Shown here one piece after another: positions 36,737 to 46,900 of a stretch of 64,000 bases of DNA. The DNA is from Hyphomicrobiales bacterium (GTDB lineage: Bacteria; Pseudomonadota; Alphaproteobacteria; Rhizobiales; Rhizobiaceae). The DNA is taken from NCBI GenBank assembly GCA_021775415.1, contig JAJFHV010000013.1:372001-436000 (forward strand), in the 5' to 3' direction. How positions within the stretch are numbered: the stretch's first letter is position 1; each line of letters begins with the position of its first letter. The notes below the pieces were generated by a model that searched no databases, had not been told where the DNA came from, and worked only from the letters and a program-made list of their open reading frames with translations. The translations under genes were made by a program, and so were the position numbers.

Positions 36737-38221
36737 CTAGAGCGTGATATTTTTCAAAAGGCTGAAGAATAAGGCCGAGATCAAAGCGGCTGCCGGAACG
36801 GTGACGACCCAGGCTGCTATAATTGTCAAGAAGTGCGACCGGCGAACAAGTTTACGGTGTTTGCGTTTCGGGCTTCCTGATTTTTCCTTGTCGTGCTGGA
36901 TCATGGATTGAACTTCACTTTTGCCCGACGTGGCCCTCCAGTGGATCTCGCGGAAGAACCCAACACCAAATACTGCACCAACAGCAATGTGGGTCGAACT
37001 CACAGGCAGGCCAAGCCACGATGCGACAATCACCGTAATGGCCGCTGACAAAGCAACACAATAGGCGCGCATCGGGTTCAGTTTGGTAATTTGTTCGCCG
37101 ACCATTCGGATCAGTTTTGGCCCAAACAGCATCAAGCCAAATGAAATTCCAAATGCACCTACGACCATGACCCAGATTGGAATTGAAACCTTGGCAACAA
37201 CTTCTCCGGCTTCCGCTGTATGAACAATCGCGGCCAGAGGCCCAACCGCATTGGCAACGTCATTTGCACCATGGGCAAAGGACAACAAGGCAGCTGCACA
37301 CACCAAAGGTATCGTGAACAGCTTTCGTACGGATTCTTTTGTGTTGTCCATGCCGCTGGACTGACGATGAATCAATGGTCGAGTTATGAAGTAGGTTGCG
37401 ACGAAAAATCCGGCACCGATCAAGAGGGCTATTTCAAGGTCAATCTTGATGATTTTCTTCAAGCCCTTCACGGCAAGATAAGCAGAAAATGCACCTGCCA
37501 TTATCGCAATCAACACGGGCACCCAGCGCCGAGCGGCTGTAATTTTGTCTTGCTTGTTTGAAACTTGCGATTTGATAAACCAGAGGAAGAGTGCTGCAAT
37601 CACGCCGCCAAGGACCGGTGAAATCACCCAACTCGCAGCGATCTGCCCCATTTTAGGCCAATTCACGGCTGCTATGCCGGCGGCCGCAATTCCGGCCCCC
37701 ACAACGCCCCCGACAATAGAGTGGGTAGTGGATACGGGCGCACCAACCCACGTTGCAAGATTAATCCAAACAGCTGCGGACAAGAGGGCTGCAAACATTG
37801 CCCAAATGAAGATCCTCGGGTCACCCACAGCAGCTGGATCAATTATGCCTTTGGAAATCGTTCCAACGACGTCACCACCTGCAAGTAATGCGCCAGCACT
37901 TTCGAAAATTGCAGCGATAATCAACGCACCACCTATTGAAAGAGCATTCGCTCCAACTGCTGGCCCAACATTGTTTGCCACATCATTGGCACCAATGTTC
38001 AAGGCCATATAAGCCCCAATAACGGCGGCAGCGATTAGGACATAATTTTCTGAATGCCAGCCCAGGATAAAGCTTGTAGTCAGGCCGACCAAAACAATGA
38101 AGGCCAAGGCAATTGAAGGTGCCAAAAACTGTTGCCGGGTGGCAATTGCAGCCTGTTCCAGGGAGACGCGGGTTCTTAGATCGCGATCAAGTGTTTTATT
38201 TGAACGGGGATATTTAGTCAT
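36737..38221 (-). CDS. pit: Inorganic phosphate transporter, PiT family
   Basis: 494 aa with about 10 hydrophobic segments and the two duplicated PiT signatures: YMALNIGANDVANNVGPAVG in the N-terminal half and SFAHGANDVANAVGPLAAI in the C-terminal half, plus the paired GAPVSTTHSIVGGVVGAG and GLPVSSTHIAVGAVFGVG segments. PiT carriers take up phosphate as metal-phosphate with protons at the inner membrane. A basic tail (KSGSPKRKHRKLVRRS) lies before the last helices. ppk2 follows downstream. Confidence 0.93.
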   Translation of the reverse strand: MTKYPRSNKTLDRDLRTRVSLEQAAIATRQQFLAPSIALAFIVLVGLTTSFILGWHSENYVLIAAAVIGAYMALNIGANDVANNVGPAVGANALSIGGALIIAAIFESAGALLAGGDVVGTISKGIIDPAAVGDPRIFIWAMFAALLSAAVWINLATWVGAPVSTTHSIVGGVVGAGIAAAGIAAVNWPKMGQIAASWVISPVLGGVIAALFLWFIKSQVSNKQDKITAARRWVPVLIAIMAGAFSAYLAVKGLKKIIKIDLEIALLIGAGFFVATYFITRPLIHRQSSGMDNTKESVRKLFTIPLVCAAALLSFAHGANDVANAVGPLAAIVHTAEAGEVVAKVSIPIWVMVVGAFGISFGLMLFGPKLIRMVGEQITKLNPMRAYCVALSAAITVIVASWLGLPVSSTHIAVGAVFGVGFFREIHWRATSGKSEVQSMIQHDKEKSGSPKRKHRKLVRRSHFLTIIAAWVVTVPAAALISALFFSLLKNITL

Positions 38222-38450
38222 TGGGTTCTAGCCGGTTCTTCGCAAGCTTCTAAAGTGGGCGTTCCGAAACACAAGATCACCACTGGCACATACCGGAAAT
38301 GGTTCATTGGGATCAAGGCAACCGTTGCTGGATGCGAACAAATAAATTGGGAAACACGCTTTATCCCCTGCATTTAACCTGCTTGATCGAGGAGCAAGGT
38401 AAATTCAGGGAGCAGTTTACGTATTAGACCTACGGAGCAAGCCAGGAAAT

Positions 38451-38945
38451 CTACCTTGCAGCAGCGCGACGATCACGTCTGCGATCTACGGCTGGTTGAT
38501 ACGCAAGTTGCGAATGATACTCGCAATACGGGCAGTCATCCTTGGCTTCATGCCCGCAGAAATAAAAGTCATCGGTCACCGGATCACCATACGGCCATTT
38601 GCAACTTTTTTCGGTTAGTTCAACAACACCGAATTTTTTTGGTTCTGGCGCAACCATATCCTCGATTGTTGGGCGAGAGGGAAGATTTGCAGCCGAAGTC
38701 CTGGAACCGTTGGCCCGCGACGTGGTGCGCCCTTGCCTTCCATAGCCGCTTGCACGCGGCAACCGTTTGGCGCGTTTGACCCCGGAGTTTGTAGTTTTGG
38801 CACGTCCTGACAATCCGAGCCGGTGCACCTTGCCAATAACCGCGTTGCGAGTGACGCCGCCAAGTTCGCCCGCTATCTGGCTGGCGCTCAGTCCGTCGGC
38901 CCACAGTTTGGTCAAAGTCGCAACCCTGTCATCGGTCCAGGACAT
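38451..38945 (-). CDS. gcrA: GcrA cell cycle regulator
   Basis: 164 aa starting MSWTDDRVATLTKLWADGLS, followed by ASQIAGELGGVTRNAVIGKV and HRLGLSGR: the N-terminal helix-turn-helix of GcrA. A basic linker (about residues 50-95) leads to the C-terminal sigma-binding domain with ELTEKSCKWPYGDP, FYFCGHEAKDDCPYCEYHS. GcrA in alphaproteobacteria binds sigma70 and promoters methylated by CcrM at GANTC sites. The ATG at 38945 matches the family start; longer upstream frames are not needed. It is divergent from argD, as in many Hyphomicrobiales. Confidence 0.95.
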   Translation of the reverse strand: MSWTDDRVATLTKLWADGLSASQIAGELGGVTRNAVIGKVHRLGLSGRAKTTNSGVKRAKRLPRASGYGRQGRTTSRANGSRTSAANLPSRPTIEDMVAPEPKKFGVVELTEKSCKWPYGDPVTDDFYFCGHEAKDDCPYCEYHSQLAYQPAVDRRRDRRAAAR

Positions 38946-39280
38946 GAGGTAAAGTTCCCTGTTTTTGAGCAGAGTCCAGCGCCCCCGGAAAAAACGCTCC
39001 AAGCTGGATCAGTCTGCAGATTTTTGTAGGTGCTAGGTCCGCCGCAGGAGGGCTAGCGCGTGTTAGGCGTGAACCTAGACAGGCGTTGACACCGACACAA
39101 GAGTCCGACGTGCAGAACGAATCATTTTTTCAATATATCCCCAACTTCAGGAATCGAATTTCATTTACCTGTGGAAAGTCGAATCAGATTTGCACTCAAA
39201 TTGCGATTTGGGCTGTTAATTTCGATGAATTTCGGCTTGGCAAAGATAAAAAGCACCAGAATTTTGACAATCCTCACATG

Positions 39281-39309
39281 TTGACCACTTTGGTCATGCG
39301 GCGTAATAG
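39281..39309 (+). promoter_or_regulatory. Candidate sigma70 promoter for the argD leader
   Basis: TTGACC (39281-39286), a 17-nt spacer and TAATAG (39304-39309) place a transcription start near 39316, about 120 nt before argD. It is the best -35/-10 pair I see in the 489-nt gap between gcrA and argD. The rest of that gap (38946-39280) shows no feature I recognise. Confidence 0.5.
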
Positions 39310-39313
39310 TGTG

Positions 39314-39405
39314 TTCTCGCTTATGAGAAGGGTCGCCGAAGGGCGACTTTTTTGGTTTGCCCGTCCTGTTTGGCGGGCTTTTCGATTTTGGAGATGATTT
39401 AATCT
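39314..39405 (+). promoter_or_regulatory. Structured argD leader with tandem terminator-like hairpins
   Basis: Four hairpins follow one another: TTCTC/GAGAA (39314-39329), GTCGCC/GGCGAC with GAAG loop and TTTTTT (39332-39353), GCCCGTC/GGCGGGC with TTTT (39359-39382), and GGAGAT/ATCTCC (39388-39405). The middle two look like intrinsic terminators. They lie between the candidate promoter and argD, so they may attenuate argD-argF, or else end an upstream short RNA. Confidence 0.6.
39323..39397 (+). CDS. Possible 24-codon Arg-rich leader peptide upstream of argD
   Basis: ATG at 39323 opens a 24-codon frame ([16 protein letters not shown], then WRAFRFWR) ending at TGA 39395-39397. Seven codons are Arg (AGA, AGG, CGA, CGT, CGG, CGA, AGA), and the frame runs through both terminator-like hairpins. 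With the predicted start near 39316 it would be almost leaderless; there is no ribosome site. An Arg-rich peptide before arginine genes fits classical attenuation, but the GC-rich hairpins could also create Arg codons by chance. Low confidence. Confidence 0.3.
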   Translation: MRRVAEGRLFWFARPVWRAFRFWR

Positions 39406-39434
39406 CCGCCACCCATTCATCAGGTAAGACCCCC

Positions 39435-40628
39435 ATGGCACAAGTGAAGCACACATATGATACCTACGCTCCGCCTGACATCGAGTTTGTCCGGGGTGAA
39501 GGCGCTCGACTGTTCGACAATGAGGGTCGCGACTATCTTGATTGTGCTGCCGGTATTGCGGTGAACTCACTGGGTTACGCGCATCCTCATTTAGTGGAGA
39601 CCTTGAAGGGCCAGGCGGACGGGATCTGGCATTTGTCCAATCTCTACCCAATCCCGGCTCAAAAGAGGCTGGCTGAACGTCTGTGCGCAGCGACATTTGC
39701 CGACCGGGTGTTCTTTACCAATTCCGGTGCTGAAGCGATGGAATGTGCCATCAAGACTGCGCGGCGATACCACTATTCAAATGATGCCCCAGAGCGGGTG
39801 AAAATTCTGACTTTTGAGGGGGCCTTTCATGGAAGGACCCTTGCGACAATTGCCGCTGGTGGACAGGAAAAATACCTTGAAGGGTTCGGCGAAAAAACGC
39901 CGGGGTTCATTTCTCTGCCATTTGGCGATGAAAAAGCACTAAAGGCGGCCGTTGATGGCGAAACCGCCGCCATACTGCTGGAGCCCATCCAGGGTGAGGG
40001 TGGCATTCGCGAGTTTTCCGGCCAGTTTTTACGGGACCTGCGCGAATTGTGCGACCAGGAAGGTATTCTGCTGATTTTTGATGAAGTCCAAACCGGTATA
40101 GGCAGAACCGGCAAACTATTTGCCCACCAGTGGTTTGATGTGGAGCCCGACATTATGGCATCTGCCAAGGGGCTCGGTGGCGGCTTTCCAGTCGGTGCCT
40201 GTCTTGCCCGTGAAGAGGTGGCAGCCCCAATGGTCGTCGGCACCCATGGCTCGACCTTTGGTGGCAATCCGCTTGCAATGGCAATTGGCAATGCCGTGCT
40301 TGATGTCGTTCTGGAAGATGGCTTTTTGGATACGGTCAATGCGATGGCTACCCTTTTCAAGCAAAACCTGGCTGAGATGGTTGATACCTATCCCGAACTC
40401 CTTGAAGACGTTCGGGGCAACGGCCTGTTAATGGGTATGAAGGCGAAAGTGCCTAACACCGACCTCATCGCAGCAATGCGCGAACATGGTTTGCTCGTAG
40501 CAGGTGCAGGCGATAATGTCGTACGTCTCGTTCCACCGTTGATTGTGAACGAGGAAGATGTTCGTGAAGTCCGCAACCGCATGATTGCCGCGCTCAATGA
40601 AGTGAAAAACAATCTAACGCAGGAATAA
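39435..40628 (+). CDS. argD: Acetylornithine aminotransferase
   Basis: 397 aa from the ATG at 39435 ([20 protein letters not shown]). PLP-dependent class III aminotransferase features: [59 protein letters not shown] and the PLP lysine in [13 protein letters not shown] near residue 245. It makes N-acetylornithine in arginine synthesis and may also act on succinyldiaminopimelate. argF follows after 2 nt and hslO overlaps argF, giving the argD-argF-hslO operon known in Hyphomicrobiales. Confidence 0.95.
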   Translation: MAQVKHTYDTYAPPDIEFVRGEGARLFDNEGRDYLDCAAGIAVNSLGYAHPHLVETLKGQADGIWHLSNLYPIPAQKRLAERLCAATFADRVFFTNSGAEAMECAIKTARRYHYSNDAPERVKILTFEGAFHGRTLATIAAGGQEKYLEGFGEKTPGFISLPFGDEKALKAAVDGETAAILLEPIQGEGGIREFSGQFLRDLRELCDQEGILLIFDEVQTGIGRTGKLFAHQWFDVEPDIMASAKGLGGGFPVGACLAREEVAAPMVVGTHGSTFGGNPLAMAIGNAVLDVVLEDGFLDTVNAMATLFKQNLAEMVDTYPELLEDVRGNGLLMGMKAKVPNTDLIAAMREHGLLVAGAGDNVVRLVPPLIVNEEDVREVRNRMIAALNEVKNNLTQE

Positions 40629-40630
40629 CA

Positions 40631-41563
40631 ATGTCCAGACATGATCGCCACTTCCTGGATATTTCAAGTGTTGAGCAGGAAGCGCTCAAGGCAATGATTT
40701 CGCATGCCCGCAATTTGAAGGAGACGAGAAAGTCCGGTAAGCGGGCTCGCCCGCTCGACGGCAAGGTTTTGGCAATGATATTCGATAAACCCTCGACCAG
40801 AACACGGGTTTCCTTCGATGTGGGCATGCGCCAACTCGGTGGTGAAACCATAATACTGTCTGGTGGCGACATGCAGCTTGATCGCGGTGAATCCGTTGCT
40901 GATACGGCAAAGGTTCTCTCGCGCTATGTGGACGCAATCATGATCCGCACGACAGAACATTCCAGACTGCTGGAGCTTGCAGAACACGCCAGCGTTCCGG
41001 TGATCAATGGTCTGACAAACGATACCCATCCCTGCCAGATCATGGCGGATGTGATGACCGTAGAAGAACACCTTGGGGCGATCAAGAATCGGAAACTGGC
41101 TTGGACCGGTGATGGCAATAACGTGTTGAACTCGCTGGTTGAAGCTGCGGCGGTGTTTGAATTTTCACTGGACGTGGCGGTGCCCGAAGGGCGCGAGCCG
41201 ATGCAGCGTATGCTCGATTGGGCGGTTGCAAAGGGCGCGAAAATCAAGGTCGGCAACAACCCGAATGATGCAGTGAAGGATGCCAATTGTGTGCTTACCG
41301 ACACCTGGTCATCGATGGGTTTTGAAGATGACGCCGCCGGTCATAATACCTTCATGCCGTATCAGGTGAATGAACGACTAATGAAGCAGGCCAGTCCGGA
41401 TGCTATATTCATGCATTGCCTGCCTGCACATCGGGGTGAAGAAGTGACCGCAGAAGTGATTGATGGTGCGCAATCCGTCGTATTTGATGAGGCAGAAAAC
41501 CGGCTGCATGCACAAATGGGCATTCTGGCCTGGTGTTTTGGTATTGACCCAACCGATGACTGA
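40631..41563 (+). CDS. argF: Ornithine carbamoyltransferase
   Basis: 310 aa with AGGA before the start. Carbamoyl-phosphate site [13 protein letters not shown] near residue 55, [11 protein letters not shown], ornithine-binding DTWSSMGFE and the catalytic Cys in [13 protein letters not shown] are all present. It makes citrulline from ornithine and carbamoyl phosphate. It sits between argD and hslO, overlapping the latter by 8 nt. Confidence 0.96.
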   Translation: MSRHDRHFLDISSVEQEALKAMISHARNLKETRKSGKRARPLDGKVLAMIFDKPSTRTRVSFDVGMRQLGGETIILSGGDMQLDRGESVADTAKVLSRYVDAIMIRTTEHSRLLELAEHASVPVINGLTNDTHPCQIMADVMTVEEHLGAIKNRKLAWTGDGNNVLNSLVEAAAVFEFSLDVAVPEGREPMQRMLDWAVAKGAKIKVGNNPNDAVKDANCVLTDTWSSMGFEDDAAGHNTFMPYQVNERLMKQASPDAIFMHCLPAHRGEEVTAEVIDGAQSVVFDEAENRLHAQMGILAWCFGIDPTDD

Positions 41564-42554
41564 TGTTGCACAAGACGATATAGCAGGCATGCAATTAGCC
41601 GGCGATGACTTGGTCGTTCCGTTTTATGTCGAACCGCTGGATGTACGTGGTCGCTCGGTCCAGCTTGGCGAAATGTTGGATAAAATTCTGGCGCGGCATG
41701 ATTATCCGACACCGGTTGCAGCCCTGCTCGGAGAGTTGGTTGTTCTCACCGTATTGCTGGGTACATCGTTGAAGTTCGATGGAAACTTCATTTTACAAAC
41801 CCAGTCGGAAGGTCCGGTTTCACTGGTGGTTGTCGACTTCTCCACCCCGGATGCGGTTCGCGCTTATGCGCGCTTTGATGAGACCGCCCTGCAACAGGCC
41901 ATCGCTGAAAACAAGGCGACACCGCGCGAGCTGCTTGGACACGGGGTGCTCGCAATGACTATCGATCAAGGTGAGAACATGCAGCGCTATCAGGGGATTG
42001 TCGCGCTGGATGGTATCTCTCTTGAGGAGGCTGCGCATCAATATTTCAAGCAATCCGAACAAATTCCGACCCGTATAAGGCTCGCAGTCGCGCAAATCAT
42101 GACTCATGATGAAAGCGGTGGTGGCTTTGTCCAAAGCTGGCGTGCTGGCGGAATTATCAGTCAGTTTCTTCCCGAAGTGCCAGACCGCATTGCGCAGGTT
42201 GATTTGCCCGGTGGCGATGATCCTCAAGAGGGTGATCCTGATCTTGGGCAAGAAATCGATGATGCGTGGACCGAAGCAGGTGTGTTGATGGATACAATCG
42301 GCGATGATGAGCTGACGGATCCCCAAATTACGGTGGAACGGCTGCTTTTTCGCCTGTTTAACGAACATGGTGTGCGGGTTTATGAAGGTATCAAAGTGCT
42401 GGATCAATGTACCTGCAGCCGCGAAAAAGTGGTGTCACTGGTTCGCAGTTTCGCTGACGATGGCGAACCTCAGGCGCAAACAGGCGAGGACGTTACAACC
42501 AAATGTGAGTTCTGCGGCACGTCTTACACAATAAATCCCGAAGAACTTGCCTGA
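41556..42554 (+). CDS. hslO: Redox-regulated molecular chaperone Hsp33
   Basis: 332 aa from the ATG at 41556, which lies inside the end of argF (ATGACTGA overlap); the longer upstream frame is the argF shadow. The N-terminal domain shows [20 protein letters not shown] and [19 protein letters not shown]. The C-terminal redox switch carries the zinc-binding CxC ([10 protein letters not shown]) and CxxC (KCEFCGTSY). Oxidation releases zinc and activates the cytoplasmic holdase. Its position downstream of argF is a conserved alphaproteobacterial arrangement. Confidence 0.95.
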   Translation: MTDVAQDDIAGMQLAGDDLVVPFYVEPLDVRGRSVQLGEMLDKILARHDYPTPVAALLGELVVLTVLLGTSLKFDGNFILQTQSEGPVSLVVVDFSTPDAVRAYARFDETALQQAIAENKATPRELLGHGVLAMTIDQGENMQRYQGIVALDGISLEEAAHQYFKQSEQIPTRIRLAVAQIMTHDESGGGFVQSWRAGGIISQFLPEVPDRIAQVDLPGGDDPQEGDPDLGQEIDDAWTEAGVLMDTIGDDELTDPQITVERLLFRLFNEHGVRVYEGIKVLDQCTCSREKVVSLVRSFADDGEPQAQTGEDVTTKCEFCGTSYTINPEELA

Positions 42555-42650
42555 CCATTTTCGTCAAATTTGGTAATTACCACGTTTACCAGATGAACTA
42601 TATGTAACTTGCCGAATGCTCGATTTGTTATAGTTTGGGCCTGATTGATC

Positions 42651-43997
42651 ATGTTGAAAAAAAATGAACATATTAACGCCAACCTGGGCGCTGATGTTGA
42701 AGGCTCCTCGGCTGGTCTGATGCGTACCCTGCTTGTACGGGGTGGCCCGCAGGCTTTGGTGATGGTCGCCATTCTTGCAATCGCGTTTGCCGTTATGAAC
42801 TGGCTTATTACAAACAAGAATGAGCCGTCGAAGCATCCGTCCTTCAAATCGGTTTACACAGTTGAAAGTGTCGTAGCCAGCAAGGGAACATGGCAACCAC
42901 AAATGATCGTCTATGGCGAAGTGCTGGTTTCACGTTCGGTTGATTTGCGATCTCTGGTAGCTGGTGAAGTCGTTTCAATCAATCCAACACTCAAGGTTGG
43001 TGGGCGCATTGAAAAAGGTGCGCCGTTAATCGAGATCGATCGATTTACCTATGAGGGTGAATTGAGTGAGGCGAAAGCCAATCGACAAGAAACCCAGGCC
43101 CGAATTTCAGAATACAAGGCCAGGATTTCGATGGGCGTGTCGCAAATCAAGAGCCTGGGTGATCAACTTGATATCGCCCAATCCGATCACAAACGGATTG
43201 CCGCACTTCGTGAAAATGGAACGGCCACCGCGAAACAGCTTGAGGAGCGATCACTCGTCGTTAGTCAACGCAGCCAGGCGCTTGAGCAAAGCGAACTCAA
43301 TCTGGTTGCGGAAGAAGCAAAGCTGGAACAGCAAAAGGCAATTCTTGGCCGACTGGACTGGAAGGTCAAGCAAGCCGAGCGCTATTTGAGCGACACGGTC
43401 CTCGTTGCACCGTTCTCGGGCATTATCAGTGCCAATCAGGCGGAGGTCGGCCGGATGGTCGGTGTGAATGATCTGGTAGTGTCGATGTATGATGGCGATG
43501 AGCTTGATGTTCGTTTTACGCTGACGGACCAGCGCTTTGGACGCATTCAGTCGGATCGTGACGGAATTATTGGCCGCAAGGTCGAGGTGATCTGGATTGT
43601 AGGCGGGAAAGAATATCGATTTCCTGCAACAATCGACCGGATTGGCGCACAAATTACCTCAAATCGTGGTGGCGTCGAAGTCTATGCAACAATCGATGGT
43701 TCGCTGTCCGGTAGCCCGCTGCGCCCCGGTGCATTTGTTGAGGTGATTGTGCCGGACAAGGCATTTGACGCGCACTACAAACTCCCCGAGACCGCGATTT
43801 ATGATGAGAGTACCATTTACGTAATCAAGGATGGTGAGTTGATCGTCCGCGATATTCAAATCGCCGCGCGCGATGGCGATGCAGTGATTATTGCCGGTGA
43901 CGTGAATGAAGGTGAAGAGATACTCACCACCCGCCTTTCTGAAATTTCCGAGGGCCTCAAGGTTCGCACTGAAGCGGACACTGGCGAAAGCCAATGA
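42651..43997 (+). CDS. RND efflux periplasmic adaptor (HlyD/MFP family)
   Basis: 448 aa from the ATG at 42651. One N-terminal membrane helix (MVAILAIAFAVMNWLI) is followed by a lipoyl-like half-motif (VAGEVVSINPTLKVGGRIEK), a coiled-coil hairpin (about residues 140-250), the second lipoyl half (DTVLVAPFSGIISANQAEVG) and a beta-barrel domain. It connects an inner-membrane RND pump to an outer-membrane channel. Its stop overlaps the pump gene start (ATGA). No regulator or TolC-like gene is adjacent. Confidence 0.92.
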   Translation: MLKKNEHINANLGADVEGSSAGLMRTLLVRGGPQALVMVAILAIAFAVMNWLITNKNEPSKHPSFKSVYTVESVVASKGTWQPQMIVYGEVLVSRSVDLRSLVAGEVVSINPTLKVGGRIEKGAPLIEIDRFTYEGELSEAKANRQETQARISEYKARISMGVSQIKSLGDQLDIAQSDHKRIAALRENGTATAKQLEERSLVVSQRSQALEQSELNLVAEEAKLEQQKAILGRLDWKVKQAERYLSDTVLVAPFSGIISANQAEVGRMVGVNDLVVSMYDGDELDVRFTLTDQRFGRIQSDRDGIIGRKVEVIWIVGGKEYRFPATIDRIGAQITSNRGGVEVYATIDGSLSGSPLRPGAFVEVIVPDKAFDAHYKLPETAIYDESTIYVIKDGELIVRDIQIAARDGDAVIIAGDVNEGEEILTTRLSEISEGLKVRTEADTGESQ

Positions 43998-46900
43998 TTA
44001 GCCGCGTCATACCTGGAAGCGGCGGTATCGTCAGCGCCTTTGCCCGCCATTCCAATGCCGCCAACTTGCTGATGGTGCTGATGATTTTATTCGGCATCTT
44101 TGCACTTGGAAAAATCAACACCCAGTTCTTCCCCAATACTGAAATCAACACCATTGGGATCACAGTCGCCTGGTCTGGAGCCAGTGCCGAGGATGTGGAA
44201 AGCAATGTCATTGAAATCATCGAACCGGAAGTCCGCTTCATCGAAGGTGTAACCAAGATGATTTCCTATGCACGGGAAGGGTCGGGAACTGTTTCGATTG
44301 AATTCAAACCGGGTTCAGACATGCAAAAAGCCCTTGTTGATGCAGAGGCAGCGGTCAAGGCAATCACAACCCTGCCGCAGGATGCGGAAAGCCCGAATAT
44401 CTCCAAATGGAGTTGGTGGGACCGCGTTGCACGACTGTCGATTGCTGGGGATGTTCCAGAACCAACCCTACGAATATACGCCAAGAAAATCAGGGATGAC
44501 CTTATATCCCGGGGCATCGACAAGGTGGATTTTGTTGGTCTTCGTACCGAGGAACTGCAAATCGAAGTGCCGGATCGCGAGTTGCGGCGGCTTGGTCTTT
44601 CAATCGCGGATGTCTCAAAGGCTGTTGCAGATAACAGCCGCGATACACCATCGGGTCAGTTGGAAGGGGCGGTGGAGAAACAAATTCGCGCACTGGCAGG
44701 AATTGAAAACCCGGGATCAGTCAGCAAAATTGAAGTTCGTTCCTTTGCTTCCGGTGAAAAGGTTTTGCTCGGAGACATCGCTGAGATCAAACGTGGTTAC
44801 AAGGATGGCGAACCGCAAGGGTACTCAAAAGGAACGCGTGCAATCCAGATTACGGTTTGGCGCTCCCCGACCGCCGACACGCTTAAAACGGCAGCAATCC
44901 TGGATGACTATCTGGTGGAAATTTCAGGATCACTTCCCCCGGGAATTGTGCTTGAGAAATACGAAGTGCGTGCCGATGCGCTGATTGAGCGAATTATGCT
45001 CCTCCTGCGCAATGGTATTGGCGGTCTCATTATCGTGGTGGCGACCCTGTTCATTTTCCTCAATGCCCGGATTGCCTTTTGGGTTGCGGCCGGCATCCCG
45101 ATTGCGATGTTTGCAACACTTGGTTTCCTGCTTTTGCTGGGTCAAAGCATCAACATGATTTCGCTTTTTGCCATGATCATGATGCTCGGTGTAATTGTTG
45201 ATGATGCAATTGTAGTAGGTGAACACACCGCAACCCGGTTTGAAGCCGGTGATGGTCCGTTCGATGCTGCAGAAAACGGTGCTCAGCGGATGGTGACACC
45301 GGTGCTTGCCGCGATGGTCACCACAATTGCTGCCTTTGCGCCGATCCTGCTAATTGGTGATGTTATCGGTCAAATCATGGGTGTGATGCCGATTGTTGTG
45401 ATTGCTGTCATTATTGCCAGCCTTATCGAGTGTTTTTTAATCCTGCCGGGCCACCTTGCTCATACCTTGCAGTTCAAGCCGGTTCGCCAGTGGTCATTCT
45501 TCCGGCAGATGTTTGTTGCAGGCATCGTTGGCGCCCTCGTTCTCATAATCGCAGTACGCGCATCGACTGGAGGACTGGGGCAAATAAGCCTTTTTGGTGC
45601 GGTAGCGGCAGCCAAACAGGATTTTTCACCGCTGGTGTTTTTTGGCTTGTTGGCCGTTGGCTCCCTGATTTTCGGGACCCTGTTCGAGTGCCTGGTCTGG
45701 TATCTTAAAAAACGCCGACAGACCCGGCTTGCCCGGGCAGGTAGAGACCCTTACTCCGAAAGCGCTTTTCGGCGCGGCTTCGACAAGAAGTTCAACGCCT
45801 TTCGGGACGGCCGCTTTTCTCGGTTCCTCTCTCTGTCTTTTCACTGGCGGTACGTAACGGTGGCGATCGCCGTCGCCAGCGTCATGGTTCTTGCTTACGG
45901 TCTCATCAAGGGCGAGCATGTTAAATTCGTATTCTTCCCTTCACCTGAATCTGAAAACATTCGTGGCCGTCTGGTTTTCAATGCGGGCATTCCCCAGGAG
46001 CAGGCACTTCAGATCATCTCGAAGGTAGAAGGCGCACTGCATGAAACGGTAGAGGAAATGACCGGCGGTGAAGAAGGGTTGGTAACCGCAGTTTTCGTCA
46101 ATTTCGGGCAGGCTGGTTGGAGTCAGGGTGATAATCTGGCTGAATTGCGGGTCCAGCTTACCTCATCTGAATCTCGTACCATCCGCACGAATGAAATCGT
46201 CAAGGCATGGCGCAAGAATGTGCCGAAGCTTGCCGGCTCCAGGCGCATCTCGATCTATGAGGCGCGGGGTGGTCCGCCGGGGCGCGACCTTGATCTGGAA
46301 ATTACCGGTGGTGGTGTGGCAGAGCTGAAAAGAGCTGCCGGAGAAATTATCGGTATTGTTGCAGCAGTCGAAGGTGTTTCTGGTGTCGCCGATGACTTGC
46401 CCTATGGCAAGCCCGAATTGGTGATGGAGCTGTTACCGCGCGGTGCCGCACTCGGCTTTACCATCGACGAGGTGGGAAAACAGGTACGTAACGCGTTTGA
46501 CGGGGCTATTCCCCGTCGATTTGCCCGTGGCGATGATGAGATCACCATTCGGGTTTCCCGCACCTCGCGCGACAAGGGTGGAGACAAACTCAGAAATTTC
46601 GAGTTGAAGGGACCGACTGGTGATTTCGTACCGCTGGTTGAAGTGGTCAGTCTGAAAGAGAAACAGGGCTTTTCCGCCATTCAGCGCCAGGACGGAAAAA
46701 CCATCGTGTCGATTACGGCTGATCTGGATACAGATCTCAAAACAACCGAAGATGCCGTTGCCGAACTGGAAGCCGGTGACATGCCAAAAGTGCTGGCCCG
46801 CATGGGGTTGGACTATCGCTTCGGCGGACGGGCAGAGGAACGTAAAAAAGCATTTGCCGACTTGGGCATCGGCGTCGTCGTAGCGTTGATAGTGATATAC

